Source: an uncultured Flavobacteriales bacterium
GTDB taxonomy: Bacteria > Bacteroidota > Bacteroidia > Flavobacteriales > Schleiferiaceae
Reading direction: 5' to 3'
Length of the DNA: 64,000 bases
Assembly: GCA_913055685.1 (NCBI GenBank)
Contig: CAJXKC010000002.1
Coordinates: 310,001-374,000, forward strand
In this document: positions 26,362 to 33,419 of the stretch, piece by piece
How positions within the stretch are numbered: position 1 is the stretch's first letter
Layout: the number at the start of each line of letters is the position of its first letter
Notes under the pieces: generated by a model
The model's input: only the letters and a program-made list of their open reading frames with translations
Databases searched by the model: none
What the model was told of the DNA's origin: nothing
Position numbers and translations under genes: made by a program

Positions 26362-27869
26362 TCGGTATAAGTAACATTAGCAATCCATTCTTCAGCGGCC
26401 TTAAAGATATGCGCTTTACGTTCCTTATCCATCTTGTTTAAGGTGGCAAGCATCATGCCCATACGATGGTTTTTCGCAAAAGTTTCCCGCTGTCTGTCGA
26501 TAAATCGCCAATATAATCCATCGACAATATCGCACCAGTCGCCTTTGGGGTAATGACTCATTTTCCGAAGGTAGTTACTTCCAGCAATATAGGGCTTGGT
26601 GGCAAAGCTACCTCCATCAGCAAATTGCGACATGCCCATAACATTGGGGGCCATTACCCAATCGGCACTATCGATATACATCTCCATAAACCACTTGTAG
26701 ACCTCATTTGGGTTTACCTCACTCATTAGCATTAGGTTGCCAATAACCATTAAGCGCTCGATATGGTGAGTATAGGCGTAATTTTGGGCCTTACGAATGC
26801 TATCGTCTAATGGCGGTATACCGGTCTTTGCTTCGTACCATTGCTTTTTAAGCTTTCGCTGGAAGCCGAAGTGATTTTTATTAAAATCATAATTCTGATC
26901 CATGCCTCGAATAAATTCCCGCCAACCAATTATTTGACGCACAAATCCTTCTACCGATGGATAATGGGTGTCCTCTTTTTCCCAATGGCTTATTACCTTG
27001 TTTAAGACTTCCTCAGGGCAAATCAAGCCAATGTTTAGATAAGGACTAAGGGTGCTGTGGTATAGGAACACTTCCTCTGCTTCAAAGGCATCTTCATAGG
27101 GACCGAAGTTTTCGAACTTTTCTTCAATAAACTGATCTAAAACTTGGAGGGCCTCTTCTCGGGAGCTAGCCCAATTAAAGTTCTTTGTCGATCCCGGATG
27201 ATCTGGAAAAAGAGTATCAACCAGTACTGATACTTCCTCAATGGTTTTATTATTGCCAAAGGCAATTGGCATCGGAGCGTGATGATTCTTTGGCAGCTTT
27301 TTACGGTTCTCCTCATCGAAACTCCAGCGACCACCTATTGGATCCGCATTACCATCTAGCAATACCTTTAATGCTTTACGCTGCCTTTGGTAATAGGTTT
27401 TTAAGAAGGGTTTTTTTCCTTCATTTAAATAGTCTTGAAAATCGCTGCGCGTAAATAGAAATTTAGGACTATCAAGCGGACAAAGCTGTAGCTGAAGTTG
27501 ATCCGCAAAAGTCTGCAGTTTTCTTTCGAAAAACTGATCATCCACCGAATAGTAATGGATTTCATCTTGTCCATTCTCTTGAATGAAATTAGATAGCCTA
27601 TCAAGTAAAGTGGTTTCCAGCTCATCTTCGTTTAGTCCATGATAAAAGACAGTATAACCTTCCGCTCGTCTTGCTTCCGCCCAACGCCGCATAGATCCTA
27701 AAAAGAAAATCAACTTGTGCTTGTGGTATTTGAAATGAGTGCACAATTCAAAGTCTTCTGCCATAAATAGGGCGAAGTCCTGTGGAGGGAAATCTTGCTT
27801 GATCTTTGGGTACAATTGGTCGCCCAAGACTACTACTAATTTTTTGGGCTTAGGCTCATTTTGATGCAT
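26358..27869 (-). CDS. Cryptochrome/photolyase of the FeS-BCP ((6-4) photolyase PhrB) family, apparently lacking the Fe-S cluster
   Basis: A 503-residue flavoprotein of the COG3046 family, which in Agrobacterium PhrB repairs (6-4) photoproducts. The N-terminal alpha/beta domain starts KKLVVVLGDQLYP; the FAD domain includes GWREFIRGM, YAYTHHIERLMVIGNLML and NVMGMSQFADGG. Family members normally bind a 4Fe-4S cluster through four cysteines in the FAD domain. Here the first site reads TGIPPLDDSI, the CxxC region before the LYW motif is shortened to MSHYPKGDWCDIVDGLYW, and only one cysteine remains. It is first in a two-gene unit with the lycopene cyclase and divergent from DUF2256, 39 bases away. 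Confidence 0.9.
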   Translation of the reverse strand: MHQNEPKPKKLVVVLGDQLYPKIKQDFPPQDFALFMAEDFELCTHFKYHKHKLIFFLGSMRRWAEARRAEGYTVFYHGLNEDELETTLLDRLSNFIQENGQDEIHYYSVDDQFFERKLQTFADQLQLQLCPLDSPKFLFTRSDFQDYLNEGKKPFLKTYYQRQRKALKVLLDGNADPIGGRWSFDEENRKKLPKNHHAPMPIAFGNNKTIEEVSVLVDTLFPDHPGSTKNFNWASSREEALQVLDQFIEEKFENFGPYEDAFEAEEVFLYHSTLSPYLNIGLICPEEVLNKVISHWEKEDTHYPSVEGFVRQIIGWREFIRGMDQNYDFNKNHFGFQRKLKKQWYEAKTGIPPLDDSIRKAQNYAYTHHIERLMVIGNLMLMSEVNPNEVYKWFMEMYIDSADWVMAPNVMGMSQFADGGSFATKPYIAGSNYLRKMSHYPKGDWCDIVDGLYWRFIDRQRETFAKNHRMGMMLATLNKMDKERKAHIFKAAEEWIANVTYTE

Positions 27870-27908
27870 GTTCTAAAAACCATCGCAGCCTAAGAATGTT
27901 GAGCTTTT

Positions 27909-28058
27909 ATGAAGAAAAGTGAATTGCCAGAGAAACTCTGTCCGGTTTGTAAGCGGCCTTTTAGCTGGCGCAAGAAATGGGAAAGAAATTGGGAGGAGAT
28001 AGTCTATTGCTCCGAACGATGTCGGCGAAATAAGAAAACAAAAAAACCAAGCACCTAA
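27909..28058 (+). CDS. DUF2256 zinc-ribbon protein (small gene)
   Basis: A 49-residue protein, too short for most gene callers. It matches DUF2256 along almost its full length: [15 protein letters not shown], then [11 protein letters not shown]. Four cysteines (11, 14, 34, 38) in CxxC...CxxxC spacing form a likely zinc site, and two conserved tryptophans follow the SWRKKW pattern. The C-terminus is a basic Lys-rich tail. DUF2256 genes are repeatedly seen next to cryptochrome/photolyase genes, and this one is divergent from the photolyase with only 39 bases between. Its function is unknown; RNA or DNA binding is possible. Its last codons form the 5' arm of a nested palindrome. Confidence 0.85.
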   Translation: MKKSELPEKLCPVCKRPFSWRKKWERNWEEIVYCSERCRRNKKTKKPST

Positions 28059-28104
28059 ATAGGGGAAGGAGGTTGCAATAAGGGGATTGCAAAAGGTGCT
28101 TGGT
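28046..28104. repeat. Nested inverted repeat after the DUF2256 gene
   Basis: Outer arms ACCAAGCACCT (28046-28056) and AGGTGCTTGGT (28094-28104) enclose an inner hairpin TTGCAAT (28073-28079) / ATTGCAA (28086-28092). A 16-base purine-rich bulge lies on the 5' side. The 5' outer arm is inside the DUF2256 coding end. No T-run follows, so it is not a standard terminator. The rest of the gap to 28321 shows no gene or other motif. Confidence 0.7.
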
Positions 28105-28321
28105 CTCTCTCGATTGTAATTTTGTCCTCACAAAGGAAGTAAATTATCGGAAGAAACCAAGTGTAAATAGACTTATTTAAGAAGCTGTGAACTAGGGTTA
28201 TAGCTGTGATTATTGAAATTTACTACTACCGATTTCATCTCTGGCAAAAATCAATTTTAGAGTCACATTTCAATAGCATTAGTTGCGAAAATTAATTCTA
28301 GCTATGCGCTATTTCCCCTAA

Positions 28322-28981
28322 TTAAGATAGGGCTTCTTCAAACCAGTTTTTAAGATCCTGTAGGTTATCTGGATTAAGGCCATGTCCAGCCGGATATTCC
28401 TGGTAATGATGTTTAAGTTGAAGTTTTTCGAGAAACTCCACGGTCATTCGCGCCGCTTCGATAGGAATTATATCATCTTCACTACCATGCGACACGAAGA
28501 AGTCTAGATGTTGCATAGCCGCTAAGGCATATTTGTTAGGAACAATTTCACGTAAAACGTAACCGCTAAGCGCTATTACTTTTTGAACCTCTTTGGGATA
28601 ATTGAGACTATAGGCGTAGCTAAGGATGGCGCCCTGACTAAATCCCATCAGCCAAAGCGGATTGTCTGGCAATTGATGTTCTTCTCTAAATTCGGCTACA
28701 AATTTTCGTAATAAGTCCCTCGCTTCGGCTGCTAGAGTAGTGTCAGAGGTTTTTGCTCCCACTTCATCGAAGTGAATGGGGTACCATGCAAATCCACCAA
28801 AGCCTAAAGCCCTCGGTGCACGAACAGAAACAAAATGCGCCTTTTTACCGAAGTAATCTTTTAAACCGAAAAGGTCATTTTCATGACTTCCATAACCATG
28901 AATCATTAATACCAGCGGAGCACTGTTTTTTAAGTCTTCTGGCGCCGCCTGATAATTATGAATAAGAGAAAGTGAGGCCAT
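28322..28981 (-). CDS. Alpha/beta hydrolase, phospholipase/carboxylesterase family
   Basis: A 219-residue cytoplasmic hydrolase. The oxyanion region is MIHGYGSHENDL, the nucleophile sits in GFSQGA, the acid in HGSEDDIIPIEAA, and the histidine in PAGHGLNPDNL, giving the full carboxylesterase/lysophospholipase triad. Substrate is unknown; short acyl esters or lysophospholipids are typical. It is the last gene of the minus-strand operon that begins with the DASH cryptochrome, with one base separating it from the NUDIX gene. No intrinsic terminator is seen after it. Confidence 0.88.
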   Translation of the reverse strand: MASLSLIHNYQAAPEDLKNSAPLVLMIHGYGSHENDLFGLKDYFGKKAHFVSVRAPRALGFGGFAWYPIHFDEVGAKTSDTTLAAEARDLLRKFVAEFREEHQLPDNPLWLMGFSQGAILSYAYSLNYPKEVQKVIALSGYVLREIVPNKYALAAMQHLDFFVSHGSEDDIIPIEAARMTVEFLEKLQLKHHYQEYPAGHGLNPDNLQDLKNWFEEALS

Positions 28982-28982
28982 T

Positions 28983-29525
28983 TTAATTTTGGTTTTGATA
29001 GGAGCCTATGCTTAAGCCTTCGGCCAAACCTTTTCGTTTTTGAATAAGGTGTTCGATAGCGTGACTATTACTTGAGAAGGCTATTTGGTCCCAAGGAATT
29101 TCGTTTAATGGAAAGAATTCAATTGCAGTGCTCTCTGGAGTAGTTTGGTAATGATCGTCTTGCATTTTTGCTTGGAAAATGAGGTAGACCTGTTGCGCTT
29201 TCACTAGGTTGTAGATACTGTGTAGCTTACCTAATTGGACCTTAGCACCAGTTTCTTCGAAAACCTCTCTGATGGCACCATCTTCTACGGTTTCATTGTT
29301 CTCCAGAAATCCACAGGGGAGGTTCCAAAAACCTAATCTTGGTTCTATTCCCCGCTTGCAGAGCATTATTTCGCCTTTTTCATTCTCAATGATACAACCC
29401 ACAATCATACGGGGATTCTGATAATGAATACTATGGCATTTGGAGCAAATAAAACGAGGGAGATGATCTCCCTCGGGTATGCTAAATTTTAATGCATTGC
29501 TTCCGCAATTACTGCAATAATTCAT
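28983..29525 (-). CDS. NUDIX hydrolase with N-terminal zinc ribbon
   Basis: A 180-residue pyrophosphohydrolase of the NudC-like layout. An N-terminal ribbon has Cys4-x-x-Cys7 (YCSNCG) and a second pair in FICSKCHS. The Nudix box GFLENNETVEDGAIREVFEETGA fits GX5EX7REUXEEXGU (residues ~85-107). Such enzymes hydrolyse NADH, ADP-ribose or oxidised nucleotides. Placement beside cryptochrome and carboxylesterase genes suggests a nucleotide clean-up or FAD-pool role in light/oxidative stress, but that is inference. One base separates it from the genes on each side. Confidence 0.9.
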   Translation of the reverse strand: MNYCSNCGSNALKFSIPEGDHLPRFICSKCHSIHYQNPRMIVGCIIENEKGEIMLCKRGIEPRLGFWNLPCGFLENNETVEDGAIREVFEETGAKVQLGKLHSIYNLVKAQQVYLIFQAKMQDDHYQTTPESTAIEFFPLNEIPWDQIAFSSNSHAIEHLIQKRKGLAEGLSIGSYQNQN

Positions 29526-29526
29526 A

Positions 29527-30021
29527 TTAGAACATCCAACGAATACTAAGCGCTAAATCTAAATCGAAGTCGTCGTAGTAGTCGTTCAGTAAATTTATAT
29601 TTGGATTAAAGTCTAGGGCCAATTGTAAAGGAATACCGGCCGAATTTGCCAAGCTATATTCAATCCCAAGGATGCCTTCTACGCTTAAAAGCACTGTACC
29701 ATTATTATCGGCATCGAATTGATTATCAAAGTCAACATAACCTACTCCAGCGCCAAATCCATAATACCAGCTAAAGTCATTTTGCAAAGGTTTTACCCAT
29801 TGGTAAGTACCAGTAACTTTAAAAGCATCAGCGGCTCTATTACTATGTAAGCCAAGGTCCAATTGCAATCGATTGGAGCTCCCCATCGCCATTTGGTAGG
29901 ATATTTCTGATCCAAAGCCATTGCTGCCTCCTAAACGTACCCCTAAAGCATTTGGGCTTACCTGAGCACTAAGCGTTCCCATACCTGCGAGCAGAAGGGT
30001 TAATAAAAGAAACTTTTTCAT
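29527..30021 (-). CDS. Small outer-membrane beta-barrel protein, function unknown
   Basis: A 164-residue exported protein with a signal peptide (residues 1-19, ending TLSAQ) and a pattern of alternating hydrophobic and polar strands with aromatic girdles. It ends in Trp-Met-Phe, the C-terminal aromatic typical of proteins inserted by BamA. It is probably an eight-stranded barrel. The strands contain Asp/Asn-rich loops (DFDNQFDADNNGT). Role unknown. It is in the cryptochrome operon, 11 bases after the ABC1 kinase gene. Confidence 0.75.
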   Translation of the reverse strand: MKKFLLLTLLLAGMGTLSAQVSPNALGVRLGGSNGFGSEISYQMAMGSSNRLQLDLGLHSNRAADAFKVTGTYQWVKPLQNDFSWYYGFGAGVGYVDFDNQFDADNNGTVLLSVEGILGIEYSLANSAGIPLQLALDFNPNINLLNDYYDDFDLDLALSIRWMF

Positions 30022-30032
30022 GTTAATTGATT

Positions 30033-31349
30033 TTAAACCAAAAATAGGTCATTTACGGCAGAGTGGGTGTGAATTTTGGCACCTAGTAGGTGTAAAATAT
30101 TGTATAAACCAAAATAGGTGCGGTTTAAATAGATGGCGTCTTTTGGCCCACGACCCGCTTTAGCATTGCGGACCAGTTTGTCATTTTGGAATATCTCGCT
30201 GAGTGCATAGACCTCCTCGAAATAGGCTTTGTTTGAAAAGTCAAATTGCTCTTCAAAGAAGGGGCGACCTAGGAGTTTTAGTAAGTCGGCATAAATTACT
30301 TTGAAGTGATTTACTTCTTTCTCACTATCGCTAGGTAAGAGAAATTGGAGTTTGTAAAGTAGGTCTAAAAACTCCTCTTCATTCTCACTAATCGCCGGCT
30401 TCATAATTTGGAAATAATTCTGATAGAAACTATCGGGCAATGTTTTAATACAGCCAAAATCAATGATTCCTAATTCGCCATTTTGGTTAAATAGGAAATT
30501 GCCTGGATGAGGATCAGCATGCAGTTCTCTTAACTTGTGAATCTGAAAATCATAGAAATCCCATAAAATTTGTCCCAATTGATTACGGCTTTCCTGGTCG
30601 GGATTAGTCGCAATAAATTTATCTAAATGAAGGCCTTCTAGCCAGTCCATGGTAAGGATGCGTTCAGAGCTGAATTCCTCATAGTATTTTGGGAATCGCA
30701 AACCTTTTATATCCTTACAGGCTTCACTTATACTCTGTCCTCGCTGCAGCTCTAGCTCATAGTCGGTTTCTTCCAGCAGGCGCACTTCAACTTCTTCAAG
30801 GTAATGATTGATTTCCGCCTGTGATATATTAAACATAGTACTGACCACTGGCTTCACCATCTTTAGATCGGATTGAATGCTAGTAGCTACACCAGGATAT
30901 TGCACTTTAACCGCGAGTTTTTTTCCATTTAGGCTTGCCTGGTGCACCTGACCAATACTGGCGGCAGCAACACTTTGCTTTGAAAAACTGTCGAAGAGCT
31001 CAGTTGGACTTTCCTTAAAATACTGCTGAAAGGTTTTTACAACTAAGGGATAGGAGAGAGGTGGGGCCGAGTATTGAGCCTGAGCAAATTTCTGCGTGTA
31101 AGCTTGCGGTAAAATACCCTGATCCATGCTTAACATTTGCGCCACCTTTAATGCGCTACCCTTTAAACTGCTTAAGGCTTCATAAACATCTTCAGCATTG
31201 CGTTCTTGTAGGGAGTCTCGGTTATCTTCACCGGTAACCATTTTTTTGCCGTAATGCTTCAGGTAATTGGCGCCTAGCTTAACGCCTGTCTTTAAGAACT
31301 TGCCGGTTCTCTGACTCCGACTACTGTAAATACGATCCTGTTCTTTCAT
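30033..31349 (-). CDS. ABC1/UbiB-family atypical kinase
   Basis: A 438-residue protein of the ABC1/ADCK/UbiB family, atypical kinases or ATPases linked to quinone and lipid metabolism. The KxGQ-like motif is LKGSALKVAQMLS, the A-rich loop is AAASIGQVHQA, and the catalytic segment is LHADPHPGNFL...IIDFGC. A sequence start with many basic residues precedes it. Its start codon overlaps the stop of the TetR regulator by 4 bases. TetR/ABC1 kinase pairs next to cryptochrome genes are recurrent in Bacteroidota, though I cannot check how often from here. The substrate is unknown. Confidence 0.9.
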   Translation of the reverse strand: MKEQDRIYSSRSQRTGKFLKTGVKLGANYLKHYGKKMVTGEDNRDSLQERNAEDVYEALSSLKGSALKVAQMLSMDQGILPQAYTQKFAQAQYSAPPLSYPLVVKTFQQYFKESPTELFDSFSKQSVAAASIGQVHQASLNGKKLAVKVQYPGVATSIQSDLKMVKPVVSTMFNISQAEINHYLEEVEVRLLEETDYELELQRGQSISEACKDIKGLRFPKYYEEFSSERILTMDWLEGLHLDKFIATNPDQESRNQLGQILWDFYDFQIHKLRELHADPHPGNFLFNQNGELGIIDFGCIKTLPDSFYQNYFQIMKPAISENEEEFLDLLYKLQFLLPSDSEKEVNHFKVIYADLLKLLGRPFFEEQFDFSNKAYFEEVYALSEIFQNDKLVRNAKAGRGPKDAIYLNRTYFGLYNILHLLGAKIHTHSAVNDLFLV

Positions 31350-32017
31350 CGATTTTGGAAAATAAATTTTCCGAAGTCGAAGGCACTATCCAAGGCGTTT
31401 TTCTCGATTAAGTCGAAAGATAGGTTTACCGATTTCTCTATTGCCTCGTCGGTTTTTTCAAAATTACTGGAGCGGTCCTTGCGCCAAAAATCCAGCAAAA
31501 ACATAAATTGATACCAAAATATATCGTCATAGATATCGCTTAGCTTCGAACGACCCGCGATTTCTCCTTGTGCTTGACCCTCATTAATGAGCCCCTTAAG
31601 CCATTTTTTATAATCGGTCTTAAGATCTTTAATATCCGCAAACTCTTTTTTAAAGCCTAAAAGAGAGCCCTTTAAGGTTAGCAAGGCATAACTTCGATGC
31701 CCTTTGATGGCTTCAAAGAATGAATAATAGAAGGTGAGTAATTTTTCGCGCACCATAAATTCGTCCCATTCTGGAGAGCCTCCAAGGCGCTTGGTGCTCT
31801 CTTTGAAAATACCAATCCAAAATTGTGAAGCGACTGCTTCAAAGTCACTGAAGTGCTGGTAAAACTCCGATTCGGAAATACCTAAGTCCTTACAAAAAGC
31901 GTAGACGCTTGCCGGGTTTTCACCTTTCAGCAAAAGCTGTTCTTGGTAAGCTTCCAAAATTTTAGCGCGGAGATCTTTTTTTGTGCTCTTCTTTTTAGCT
32001 GTGCTTGTACTTGCCAT
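31346..32017 (-). CDS. TetR-family transcriptional regulator
   Basis: A 223-residue helical protein. The N-terminal ~50 residues form a TetR helix-turn-helix (IIeu-rich helix, then VYAFCKDLGISESEFYQHFSDFEAVA), and the remaining helices form an inducer-binding and dimer domain. Lys-rich residues at the very start (TAKKKSTKKD) are typical of flexible DNA-binding arms. It overlaps the ABC1 kinase gene by 4 bases and lies 57 bases after the cryptochrome gene, so it likely controls this operon. The inducer is unknown; a short palindrome-like ATAAACGTTTTAT upstream could be an operator. Confidence 0.85.
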   Translation of the reverse strand: MASTSTAKKKSTKKDLRAKILEAYQEQLLLKGENPASVYAFCKDLGISESEFYQHFSDFEAVASQFWIGIFKESTKRLGGSPEWDEFMVREKLLTFYYSFFEAIKGHRSYALLTLKGSLLGFKKEFADIKDLKTDYKKWLKGLINEGQAQGEIAGRSKLSDIYDDIFWYQFMFLLDFWRKDRSSNFEKTDEAIEKSVNLSFDLIEKNALDSAFDFGKFIFQNR

Positions 32018-32074
32018 AAATTAATTTCTAGGGTATAAACGTTTTATTCCTTTGATGGTTTTAAGGTTTTACTA

Positions 32075-33334
32075 TTATTCAAGCCATAATTGGCGGTATT
32101 CAGCATTGGGGTCATAGCGGTCGGCCTGACCCTTAACATTAAACCAGCGATTTTCCCGAGGATCATTACCTATTCCGGCTATATAAGTCCAGTTCCCATA
32201 ATTACTGCAAACGTCGTAGTCGATAAGTTGAGATTCAAACCACGCGGCACCTAAATACCAATCTTGTCCAAGGTCTTTAACCAGATAGCTGGCCACATTT
32301 TGCCGACCCCGATTACTCATGAAACCACTTAATCTTAATTCCCGCATGTTGGCATCTACAAAGTCCTGACCGGTTTCTCCGCGACACCAAGCTTCGAATT
32401 TCTTACTGGTAGAAGGATTATAATTCCGAGGTACTTTAAAAAAATGTCTACCTAATTTAAGTGCACTTAGGCGAAAAAAGTCTCGCCACATCAACTCAAA
32501 GTAAAGCCAATAGGTAGATGAGTTCTTTTTAACCTCCGCCTCATATTTTTTAATCTCCCAATAAATGCTTTGGGGAGAGATGCAACCAATGGCCAACCAG
32601 GGTGAAAGTTTAGAGCTGTAATCGGCTCCTATTAAACCATTACGGGTTTCCTTGTAAGTTTTTAGCTGATCTGCTTGCCAGAAATAGTGATCAAGACGTT
32701 CCCAGGCGGCAGTTTCCCCGCCTTTAAATGCAAGTGCAGATCTAGGCTCCCTTGCTTTTTGCTCTAGTTCCAAATCGGCCAAGCTGGGTATGGGAGAGGG
32801 CTCTAGATTTTTTTTAAATGGGATTTTTGCGGGCGCAGCAATGCATTCTCTAATAGGGCTATACTTTTCTACTTTCTTGCGGAAAGCGGTAAACACCTTT
32901 GGTAATTGCACAATATCGAAGGGCAGTTCTTTTGGGTGATAAATGGTACTTTGCCAAATACGCTTCAGGCGAAAGCCTTGGTCTTCTAAAGCCTTTTCTT
33001 GCTCTTGTTCTTCATAAGTGCATTCTGCTGCACAGTAAATGGTATCAAAGTGGTATTCCTCAGATAACTTTTGAATCTCCTGAATGGTATTGCCTTGTCG
33101 TACTTGCAAAACGCCAGACCGCTCTTTTAGCTGTAGCTGAAGATCAGTGAGGGCTTCGCGAATAAATTGAGCTCGAAAGGAATCTGTACGTGGAAAACCC
33201 CAAGCGCTATTTTGATAGAATTGCTCGTCGAAACAATAAAAGAACAGCACTTCCTCTGCCTCTCTGCAGGCTTTGTCGATTAAAGGGTTATCCTTTAATC
33301 GAAGCTCATTTCTTAACCACACCAATGCCTTCAT
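32075..33334 (-). CDS. DASH-type cryptochrome (photolyase family)
   Basis: A 419-residue FAD protein. The N-terminal antenna-binding domain starts KALVWLRNELRLKDNP and includes FFYCFDEQF. The FAD domain includes YSSKLSPWLAIGCISP and the Cry-DASH C-terminus: LSGFMSNRGRQNVASYL, YDVCSNYGNWTYIAGIGNDPRE. DASH proteins repair cyclobutane dimers in single-stranded DNA and may also signal blue light. It is the first gene of the minus-strand operon cryptochrome-tetR-ABC1-OMP-NUDIX-esterase. No TAnnTTTG box is obvious upstream of its ATG; the gap is mostly occupied by the terminator of the next operon. Confidence 0.95.
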   Translation of the reverse strand: MKALVWLRNELRLKDNPLIDKACREAEEVLFFYCFDEQFYQNSAWGFPRTDSFRAQFIREALTDLQLQLKERSGVLQVRQGNTIQEIQKLSEEYHFDTIYCAAECTYEEQEQEKALEDQGFRLKRIWQSTIYHPKELPFDIVQLPKVFTAFRKKVEKYSPIRECIAAPAKIPFKKNLEPSPIPSLADLELEQKAREPRSALAFKGGETAAWERLDHYFWQADQLKTYKETRNGLIGADYSSKLSPWLAIGCISPQSIYWEIKKYEAEVKKNSSTYWLYFELMWRDFFRLSALKLGRHFFKVPRNYNPSTSKKFEAWCRGETGQDFVDANMRELRLSGFMSNRGRQNVASYLVKDLGQDWYLGAAWFESQLIDYDVCSNYGNWTYIAGIGNDPRENRWFNVKGQADRYDPNAEYRQLWLE

Positions 33335-33387
33335 CGCTAAGCTTTTCAGACATGACGAAAAAGGCTAGAAAATGTTTATTCAAGAGC

Positions 33388-33416
33388 AAAAAAAAAAAAA
33401 GCGGCCGAAGCCGCTT
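33388..33416 (-). terminator. Intrinsic terminator of the carboxylase operon
   Basis: On the minus strand AAGCGGC, loop TTCG, GCCGCTT is followed by a 13-base T-run (A-run 33388-33400 on the plus strand). The UUCG tetraloop makes it a strong stop. It starts only four bases after the stop codon at 33420. Confidence 0.9.
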
Positions 33417-33419
33417 AAA

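Noticed and set aside
33388-33400. 13-base A-run as a slippage or phase-variation tract
   Set aside because: It is the U-tract of the terminator with a UUCG loop and lies outside coding sequence.
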